Assembly (NCBI GenBank): GCA_030050125.1
Contig: JASIJN010000266.1
Span: forward strand, 1-5,688
DNA: 5,688 nucleotides
Direction of reading: 5' to 3'
Source: Streptosporangiaceae bacterium
GTDB lineage: Bacteria > Actinomycetota > Actinomycetes > Streptosporangiales > Streptosporangiaceae
Position 1 is the first letter of the stretch. Every line of letters begins with the position of its first letter. Under the pieces are notes generated by a model. That model worked only from the letters and a program-made list of their open reading frames with translations, was not told where the DNA came from and did not search any database. The translations under genes were made by a program, and so were the position numbers. Below are positions 1 through 3,898 of this stretch, one piece after another.

Positions 1-48
1 TCCCTGCTCCTCGGCTCCTGCCGCATCGTTTCGATCGTCGCTGGCCAC
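1..48 (-). CDS. Start of an unidentified protein, cut by the left edge
   Basis: On the minus strand a GTG at 48-46 opens a reading frame to the window edge, giving MASDDRNDAAGAEEQG. A purine-rich AGGGGAA (54-60) sits five bases upstream, a good Shine-Dalgarno spacing. The acidic, Ala/Gly-rich N-terminus is typical of actinobacterial proteins but names no family. Only 16 codons are visible, so function cannot be assigned. The gene would be divergent from the quinone oxidoreductase gene. An ATG at 26-24 in another frame has no ribosome binding site. The call rests on the ribosome binding site and peptide style, so confidence is moderate at best. Confidence 0.4.
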   Translation of the reverse strand, partial: MASDDRNDAAGAEEQG

Positions 49-53
49 GATCG
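32..53. repeat. Inverted repeat over the start of the left-edge gene
   Basis: CGATCGT (32-38) and ACGATCG (47-53) form a perfect 7-bp inverted repeat around an 8-base centre. On the minus-strand transcript the stem would include the first two bases of the GTG start codon and abut the ribosome binding site. It could therefore be an operator or a start-masking hairpin. No T-run follows, so it does not look like a classical terminator. Confidence 0.45.
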
Positions 54-326
54 TTCCCCTAACCTTCCGTCAGGGACGTCGCACGCGGCATTACCTCGGG
101 TGCGCCAACCTGCGACCGTCCCTTCATGATCACCAGAGCCGCAGGGCGTGTCCCGCGGGCCGGTAACAGCGCGGACGCCGCCTGCGACCGTGGGCAGGCG
201 GCCCGGTGTTCCCGGCATGCGGTGCCATCCCTGCCAAGCATGGACACACGGCTAGACACGCTCCGAACTCGATCTTTCCACGCAGAACGGGGCATCGTCT
301 ACCGGCGGCAACCGGGGGGCGCGGCT

Positions 327-365
327 CCGCACGGCTCATCGCCGCGCGCCGCCCCCGCCGTGCGG
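327..365 (+). repeat. GC-rich stem-loop in the leader of the quinone oxidoreductase gene
   Basis: CCGCACGGC (327-335) pairs perfectly with GCCGTGCGG (357-365) across a 21-base G/C-rich loop. The repeat ends 36 bases before the next gene's Shine-Dalgarno. It could be a leader hairpin or an operator. It lacks a T-tract, so calling it a terminator would be weak. Confidence 0.45.
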
Positions 366-401
366 GATGATCGGGGCTGGAGGGCCCGGCAGCCGAGCAG
401 C

Positions 402-407
402 GAGGAG
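402..407 (+). promoter_or_regulatory. Ribosome binding site fixing the ATG at 413
   Basis: GAGGAG sits five bases before the ATG at 413. It is a near-consensus Shine-Dalgarno and decides the start of the oxidoreductase gene over longer upstream reading options. Confidence 0.75.
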
Positions 408-412
408 CCGAC

Positions 413-1390
413 ATGCGAGCGGTCGTCGTTTCCGAACCAGGCGGGCCGGAGGTCCTGCAGCTGGCCGAGGTACCCGACCCGGTGGCCGGGCCCGGCGAGG
501 TCGTGATCGACATCGTCGCTGCCGGGGTCAACCGGGCCGACCTGTTGCAGCGCCAGGGGCACTACCCTCCGCCGCCGGGAGCGCCGCCGTACCCGGGGCT
601 CGAATGCTCGGGCCGGGTCGCCGGGCTGGGCCCGGACACGCCGGGCTGGCAGCTCGGCGACGAGGTCTGCGCACTGCTCGGCGGCGGCGGGTACGCCGAG
701 CAGGTCGTGGTTCCGGGCGGGCAACTGCTGCCCCCGCCCGCGGGCGTGACGCTGACCGACGCGGCCGGCCTGCCCGAGGCGACCTGCACCGTGCACGCGA
801 ACGTGTTCCAGCGGGCCGGGCTGGCCCCCGGCGAGACCCTGCTCGTGCACGGCGGCGCGAGCGGCATCGGCACCATGGCCATCCAGCTGGCTCGCGCGCA
901 CGGCGTGCGGGTGGCCTGCACCGCCGGCACCCCCGCCAAGCTGGACCGGTGCCGTGCGCTGGGCGCCGACCTGGCCATCAACTACGCCAGCGAGGACTTC
1001 GTCGAGGCCGTCCTCGACTTCACCGGCGGCCACGGCGCGGACGTGATCCTCGACATCATGGGCGGCGTCTACCTGCCGCGGAACGTGACGGCGCTGGCCA
1101 CAGGGGGCCGCCTGGTCGTGATCGGCACGCTGGGCGGCAGCCGCGGCGAACTCGACCTTGGCCTGCTGATGCGCAAGCGGGCCAGCGTCCAGTCCGCGTC
1201 CATCCGGGCCCGGCCGACCGCGGAGAAGGCGGCGATCGTGGCCGCCGTCCGGGAGCACGTCTGGCCGCTGATAGCGGCCGGGAGCGTGAGCCCGGTGATC
1301 GACCGGGTACTGCCGCTGGCCGACGCCCCGGAGGCGCACCGCCTGATGGAGGCCGGGAGCCACGTGGGCAAGATCCTGCTCGCGACCTGA
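413..1390 (+). CDS. PIG3-family NAD(P)H quinone oxidoreductase (zinc-free MDR)
   Basis: This 325-residue protein should be a cytosolic NAD(P)H-dependent quinone or enone reductase of the medium-chain dehydrogenase/reductase superfamily, PIG3/zeta-crystallin branch. Seen directly are an N-terminal GroES-like part with NRADLLQRQGHYPPPPG (residues 40-56), a hallmark of the PIG3 group, and LPEATCTVHANVF (120-132). The Rossmann glycine signature HGGASGIG (146-153) follows, then the GADLAINY region and SIRARPTAEKAAIV near the C-terminus. The catalytic and structural zinc ligands of alcohol dehydrogenases are not evident. Length is normal and complete. A strong Shine-Dalgarno sets the start. bpa follows after 50 bp on the same strand. 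From memory, the Mycobacterium tuberculosis Bpa gene (Rv3780) also has a quinone-oxidoreductase-like gene nearby, so the linkage may be conserved, but I could not check. Physiological substrate is unknown. Confidence 0.93.
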   Translation: MRAVVVSEPGGPEVLQLAEVPDPVAGPGEVVIDIVAAGVNRADLLQRQGHYPPPPGAPPYPGLECSGRVAGLGPDTPGWQLGDEVCALLGGGGYAEQVVVPGGQLLPPPAGVTLTDAAGLPEATCTVHANVFQRAGLAPGETLLVHGGASGIGTMAIQLARAHGVRVACTAGTPAKLDRCRALGADLAINYASEDFVEAVLDFTGGHGADVILDIMGGVYLPRNVTALATGGRLVVIGTLGGSRGELDLGLLMRKRASVQSASIRARPTAEKAAIVAAVREHVWPLIAAGSVSPVIDRVLPLADAPEAHRLMEAGSHVGKILLAT

Positions 1391-1428
1391 CCGCCGGCCC
1401 TGGGGTGCGAGGCGTGCCGTACCTCGGA

Positions 1429-1434
1429 CAGACT
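1429..1434 (+). promoter_or_regulatory. Possible -10 element for leaderless bpa transcription
   Basis: CAGACT lies exactly at -12 to -7 if transcription starts at the A of the bpa ATG (1441). It keeps the A at position 2 and T at position 6 of the actinobacterial TANNNT -10. No Shine-Dalgarno precedes the ATG, which fits a leaderless mRNA. No clear -35 is visible, so this is tentative. Confidence 0.3.
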
Positions 1435-1440
1435 AGGCAC

Positions 1441-1998
1441 ATGAGCGACCAGACGAACCCCGAACCCGAGTCGCGCTCCCGGGTGGTCGTGGTCGGCCCC
1501 GACGGCGTCGCCATGGAGGCCGACGCCTCGGACGCCTCCGCCGAGCGGCCGGTGACCGAGATGGTTGAGCAGCCCGCCAAGGTAATGCGAGTGGGCAGCA
1601 TGATCAGGCAGCTGCTCGAAGAGGTCAGGGCGGCGCCGCTGGACGAGAAGAGCAGGGCCCGGCTCAAGCAGATCCACAAGAGCTCGATCAAGGAACTCGA
1701 GGACGGTCTCGCGCCCGAACTGGTGGAGGAACTCGAGCGGCTCTCGCTGCCCTTCGCCGAGGACGAGGTGCCGAGCGAGGCCGAACTCCGGGTGGCCCAG
1801 GCGCAGCTCGTGGGCTGGCTGGAGGGGCTGTTCCACGGGATCCAGACCACACTGTTCGCGCAGCAGATGGCCGCACGGGCGCAGCTCGAGCAGATGCGGC
1901 GGGCACTGCCGCCGGGGATGATGCCGCAGGGGCAGATGCCGGGACAGGCAGGTCAGGACGACCAGCAGGGGTCGCGCGGCGCGGGCCCTTACCTCTAG
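1441..1998 (+). CDS. bpa: Bacterial proteasome activator Bpa/PafE
   Basis: This 185-residue protein matches Bpa (PafE; Rv3780 in M. tuberculosis). In that family, ATP-independent rings dock on the 20S proteasome, open its gate through C-terminal tails, and promote degradation of certain unfolded or regulatory proteins. Seen here are an acidic, probably disordered N-terminus (1-45), a helical core from about VMRVGSMIRQLLEEVR (48-63) through ELVEELERLSLPF (93-105) and AQLVGWLEGLFHGIQTTLFAQQM (121-143), a Pro/Gln/Met-rich linker, and the C-terminus GPYL (182-185). The mycobacterial tail is GQYL, so the penultimate Tyr of the HbYX-like docking motif is kept. Length is close to the family norm. 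It follows the oxidoreductase gene by 50 bp, and its stop overlaps the convergent glycosyltransferase stop. Proteasome genes are not in the window. Confidence 0.93.
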   Translation: MSDQTNPEPESRSRVVVVGPDGVAMEADASDASAERPVTEMVEQPAKVMRVGSMIRQLLEEVRAAPLDEKSRARLKQIHKSSIKELEDGLAPELVEELERLSLPFAEDEVPSEAELRVAQAQLVGWLEGLFHGIQTTLFAQQMAARAQLEQMRRALPPGMMPQGQMPGQAGQDDQQGSRGAGPYL

Positions 1999-2006
1999 CG
2001 GGCCCG
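1982..2006. terminator. Candidate bidirectional terminator hairpin over the bpa/glycosyltransferase stops
   Basis: CGGGCCC (1982-1988) and GGGCCCG (2000-2006) form a perfect 7-bp GC-only stem with an 11-base loop. That loop contains both overlapping stop codons (CTAG, 1995-1998). Convergent transcripts would each form the same hairpin. There is no T-run on either side, but U-less hairpins have been proposed as terminators in high-GC actinobacteria. Structure is seen; function is inferred. Confidence 0.5.
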
Positions 2007-2717
2007 AAGTCCCGCCTGCCTCACCGCCAGGGCGCGCGCGACATCAAGGAGCTGACGCGCCCGGTGCACCTGGGACCGCCAGTCACTGCCGGTCGCACGG
2101 TGGGCGAGCGGCACCTCGACCTCCGTGATCCGCAGGCCCTGGCGGAGCAGGTCAATGGTGAGCCCGGTCTCCACCCCGAATCCCGGTGCCAGCGGCCGCG
2201 CCGACTCGAACGCGGCCCGGGTCAGGCAGCGCTGCCCGTTCAGCGGCTGAGCGGGCCGCCACCCGGTCGCCCGCATGATCCCCGATCCGGATAGTGCCAC
2301 CACCAAGCCGTGGCCGCCCTGTCTGACCCGGTTGCTGAACACCGCGATCGTCATGTCCGCCAGCCCGGCCCGAACCGGCTCGGCCAGCGGCCCGGCCGCG
2401 GCCGCGGTCTCGCCCAGGTCGGCGTCGAGGAACAGCAGATGACGCGGGCCCGGCCGGTCCGAGCCGGCCTCGAGCAGCCGGACCGCCTCGGCCCCGGTCT
2501 CCATCGCCGCGGCCTTGCCGCGGTTGCGGTCGTGCCGCATCACCGATGCCCCCGCGGCCCGCGCGGCCGCGGCCGTCCCGTCGCCGGATCCGTCGTCCAC
2601 CACGACGACGATGTCCACCCCGTACAGCCCGGCCGCCGCGCGCACCGTCGCGGCGATCCGGTCTGACTCGTTCCAGGCGGGGATGACGACGGCGACATCG
2701 CCGCCCGGCGGCAGCAT
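1995..2717 (-). CDS. Family 2 glycosyltransferase (GT-A fold)
   Basis: The product (240 residues from ATG 2717) is a cytoplasmic inverting-type GT2 enzyme that should transfer a sugar from a nucleotide donor. Acceptor and sugar cannot be read from sequence. Motifs in order are VVIPAWNE (10-17), VVVDDGSGDGT (38-48, nucleotide binding), RNRGKAAAM (64-72), LLFLDADLGE (94-103, with the DxD metal/nucleotide site at 98-100), and PLNGQRCLTRAAF (158-170), where a GQ motif is common in this family. The C-terminal part GFGVETGLTIDLL...HRATG (179-210) also fits. There is no transmembrane segment, unlike many polyprenol-phosphate sugar transferases. It starts 10 bp after the STAS gene stop and is probably co-transcribed with it. 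Neither the ATG nor an in-frame TTG at 2759 has a clear Shine-Dalgarno. I prefer 2717 because homology starts just after it and it avoids a 32-bp overlap; translational coupling is likely. Confidence 0.88.
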   Translation of the reverse strand: MLPPGGDVAVVIPAWNESDRIAATVRAAAGLYGVDIVVVVDDGSGDGTAAAARAAGASVMRHDRNRGKAAAMETGAEAVRLLEAGSDRPGPRHLLFLDADLGETAAAAGPLAEPVRAGLADMTIAVFSNRVRQGGHGLVVALSGSGIMRATGWRPAQPLNGQRCLTRAAFESARPLAPGFGVETGLTIDLLRQGLRITEVEVPLAHRATGSDWRSQVHRARQLLDVARALAVRQAGLRAR

Positions 2718-2727
2718 GGGTGAGAGG

Positions 2728-3066
2728 TTACTGGCCGGCCACCGTCGCCGGGTTGTCAAGCACGGTGAAGACGCTCTCCAGCCCGGTTACCTGCAAGATC
2801 TTGCGTATCGCCGGGCGCGGGGCGGCCAGCTCCAGGTCGCCACCCTGCTCGCGCGCCCTGCGGTGCGCGGCGAGCAGCACGTTCATCCCGGTCGAATCGC
2901 AGAAGTCGACCCCGGACATGTCCACGACGATCTGCACCGGCGTCTCGCCGGACAGGACCGTGACCAGCTCGCCGTGAAGCCGAGGCGCCGTATAAAGATC
3001 GATCTCGCCGTCCAGCGACATAACAGTGCGACCGCCCTGAGACCGGGTCGAGACCTTTAGCTCCAC
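2728..3066 (-). CDS. STAS-domain anti-sigma factor antagonist (SpoIIAA/RsbV/BldG type)
   Basis: This 112-residue single-domain protein matches anti-anti-sigma factors. In partner switching, the unphosphorylated form binds an anti-sigma kinase and frees a sigma factor, and phosphorylation of a conserved Ser turns it off. Seen are the N-terminal strand region (ELKVSTRSQGGRTVMSLDGEIDL, about 2-24), IVVDMSGVDFCDSTGMNVLL (46-65) with the phospho-acceptor motif DSTG (Ser58), and a C-terminal region with ILQVTGLESVFTVLD (90-104). Length is that of a lone STAS domain. The start is GTG 3066, six bases after AAGGTG (3073-3078); the longer frame to 3180 adds 38 residues with no STAS resemblance. No partner kinase or sigma gene is in the window. 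The glycosyltransferase gene follows by 10 bp. Which sigma factor it controls is unknown. Confidence 0.92.
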   Translation of the reverse strand: MELKVSTRSQGGRTVMSLDGEIDLYTAPRLHGELVTVLSGETPVQIVVDMSGVDFCDSTGMNVLLAAHRRAREQGGDLELAAPRPAIRKILQVTGLESVFTVLDNPATVAGQ

Positions 3067-3072
3067 GTGCCG

Positions 3073-3078
3073 CACCTT
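3073..3078 (-). promoter_or_regulatory. Ribosome binding site fixing the GTG start of the STAS gene
   Basis: On the minus strand AAGGTG is followed by six bases and then GTG at 3066-3064. It matches the anti-Shine-Dalgarno better than anything before the upstream starts at 3180 or 3075, and it gives a protein of exactly one STAS domain. Confidence 0.6.
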
Positions 3079-3110
3079 ACCCGTCCCGGCCGCCGCGGGC
3101 CAGACGGTGG

Positions 3111-3156
3111 TCGCGCACATGGCCAAGTTGCCTTTCGGCCATGCTGTTGTGCGCGA
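3111..3156. repeat. Nested inverted repeat in the divergent STAS/hypothetical promoter region
   Basis: TCGCGCACA (3111-3119) pairs perfectly with TGTGCGCGA (3148-3156). Inside and slightly offset, CATGGCC (3118-3124) pairs with GGCCATG (3137-3143). Together they can fold as a two-part stem with one 6-base bulge and a 12-base loop. It lies between two divergent genes, and the right arm covers the expected -35 area of the plus-strand gene. This fits an operator or a regulatory hairpin. The arms are seen; the role is inferred. Confidence 0.5.
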
Positions 3157-3164
3157 AGCTGGGT

Positions 3165-3173
3165 TGGTACGGT
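3165..3173 (+). promoter_or_regulatory. Candidate extended -10 promoter for the CxxC hypothetical gene
   Basis: TGGTACGGT (3165-3173) fits TGn plus TANNNT (TACGGT, 3168-3173). Transcription would start near 3180 and leave a leader of about 28 bases holding the GGAG ribosome binding site at 3197-3200. A -35 is poor: TGTTGT at 3145 with a 17-base spacer, or TTGTGC at 3147 with 15. Confidence 0.4.
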
Positions 3174-3208
3174 CCGTCATCCCAGCACAAGGAGCCGGAG
3201 CCCCTTCG

Positions 3209-3667
3209 ATGCATTCTCAGCCGGGCCAGCCCCGTCACGGCGGAGGCAGGCGGATCGCTGCCGAATGGCCCGAGGAGGCGCAGCCCGCGCCGATCGACGA
3301 CGGGCGGGCCGAGAGGCTGCGGCAGTACCTGGAGGCGGTGCGGCAGCGGGCCGCCGGGGCCGCCTCCTGGCTCACGACCAGCGAGCATTACGCCCGGCTG
3401 ATCAATCGCGACGGAGTGGTGCCGGTCCGGGCCAGGTTCAGCGCCGCGGACCTGGCATTTCTCGCGAATGCCCGCGAAGAGCTGCTGCGATTCGCCGACC
3501 TCGGCCTGCGGCTGTCCGACCTGCATCAGCCGCTGGAGGACGGCGCGATGGACGACGATCCGGGCCGCGATCAGATCCCGCGGTGCCGGAGTTGCATGTG
3601 GCGGTGGCCGTGTCCGACATTCCTGATCCTGGTCGAGGTGCTACCCGACGGGCCGGGGCCGGCCTGA
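3209..3667 (+). CDS. Hypothetical protein with a C-terminal CxxCx5C motif
   Basis: I do not recognise a named family for this 152-residue protein. ATG 3209 is chosen because GGAG (3197-3200) lies eight bases upstream; a longer frame starting at 3107 would run through the divergent promoter region. The N-terminal 30 residues are polar and probably disordered. A charged, probably helical middle follows (RAERLRQYLEAVRQRAAG, 33-50; SAADLAFLANAREELLRFADLGLRLSDL, 78-105). The end has CRSCMWRWPCPT (126-137) with Cys126, Cys129 and Cys135, and His106 nearby. Short actinobacterial and actinophage proteins often combine a helix of the D-x-x-FLA-x-AR kind with a C-x-x-C...WPC-T tail, so I infer a small metal-binding or redox-sensitive protein of that loose group. 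It is soluble and cytoplasmic by appearance, diverges from the STAS gene, and lies 48 bp before a small membrane protein gene. Confidence 0.8.
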   Translation: MHSQPGQPRHGGGRRIAAEWPEEAQPAPIDDGRAERLRQYLEAVRQRAAGAASWLTTSEHYARLINRDGVVPVRARFSAADLAFLANAREELLRFADLGLRLSDLHQPLEDGAMDDDPGRDQIPRCRSCMWRWPCPTFLILVEVLPDGPGPA

Positions 3668-3703
3668 CCGCTGCCCGGTTATGAAGCGGTGCCGAACTGG
3701 TCG

Positions 3704-3709
3704 TACCTT
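3704..3709 (+). promoter_or_regulatory. -10 element for a leaderless small membrane protein gene
   Basis: TACCTT matches TANNNT and sits exactly at -12 to -7 when the A of ATG 3716 is +1. With no good Shine-Dalgarno before the ATG, a leaderless transcript is the simplest reading. The -35 region (around TTATGA, 3679-3684) is weak. Confidence 0.5.
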
Positions 3710-3715
3710 GGATGC

Positions 3716-3898
3716 ATGGGCAGAATCATCCTGGGCATCCTGGGCCTCGTCGCCGCGTTCATCGTGGTCTTGCTGGTGCTCGCGGTCATCCACGTGGTCT
3801 TCTTCTACGCCTTCTTCATCGCGCTGATCGTGGTGGCGGCGTTCGCGATGTTCAAGATCGGGCGGTGGGCCGGCCGGCGCGGCAACCGCCGGGCCTAG
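3716..3898 (+). CDS. Small two-helix membrane protein of unknown function
   Basis: The 60-residue product is almost entirely hydrophobic. A first membrane segment spans about residues 3-24 (starting RIILGILGLVAAFIVVLLVL) and a second about 28-47 (VFFYAFFIALIVVAAFAMF), joined by a very short turn with His26. An Arg-rich tail, KIGRWAGRRGNRRA (47-60), follows. By the positive-inside rule the tail, and so both ends of the hairpin, should face the cytoplasm. There is no recognisable enzyme motif, lipobox or signal cleavage site. I chose ATG 3716 over GTG 3689 because an ideally placed -10 element supports leaderless translation and the hydrophobic segment begins at once; the longer form would add nine residues. 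The stop overlaps the convergent arcA stop by sharing CTAG. Function is unknown; small inner-membrane proteins of this shape often tune partner membrane proteins. Confidence 0.75.
   Translation: MGRIILGILGLVAAFIVVLLVLAVIHVVFFYAFFIALIVVAAFAMFKIGRWAGRRGNRRA

Larger units (their letters stand above)
49..412. other. Divergent intergenic region upstream of the quinone oxidoreductase gene
   Basis: These 364 bases hold no reading frame I would defend. The open frames here lack ribosome binding sites and family resemblance, and several run antisense into the next gene. The stretch holds the ribosome binding site of the left-edge gene (54-60), a GC-rich inverted repeat (327-365), and the ribosome binding site of the next gene (402-407). 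I found no tRNA and no convincing -35/-10 pair on either strand. Confidence 0.6.

Noticed and set aside
109..191. 11-bp direct repeat CCTGCGACCGT at 109 and 181
   Set aside because: The copies are 72 bp apart with no flanking symmetry. In GC-rich DNA a repeat this short can arise by chance.
299..1363. Long minus-strand open frame (354 codons) opposite the quinone oxidoreductase
   Set aside because: It is an antisense shadow of a clearly recognisable gene, caused by high GC, with no ribosome binding site or family resemblance.
367..1998. 543-codon plus-strand frame that appears to fuse an N-terminal part to Bpa
   Set aside because: The first part is Arg/Gly/Ala-rich out-of-frame translation of the oxidoreductase gene. 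Bpa begins at 1441.
2718..2759. Glycosyltransferase start at TTG 2759
   Set aside because: It would overlap the STAS gene by 32 bp and the added residues precede the conserved fold. It is not fully excluded, as neither start has a good ribosome binding site.
3077..3082. GGGTAA on the minus strand as a SigB-type -10 for the STAS gene
   Set aside because: The best GTxT-like -35 lies about 19 bases away rather than 14-16, and the site overlaps the ribosome binding site region.
3067..3180. Longer STAS protein starting at 3180
   Set aside because: The added 38 residues show no STAS resemblance and run through the divergent promoter region, while GTG 3066 has a well-spaced ribosome binding site.
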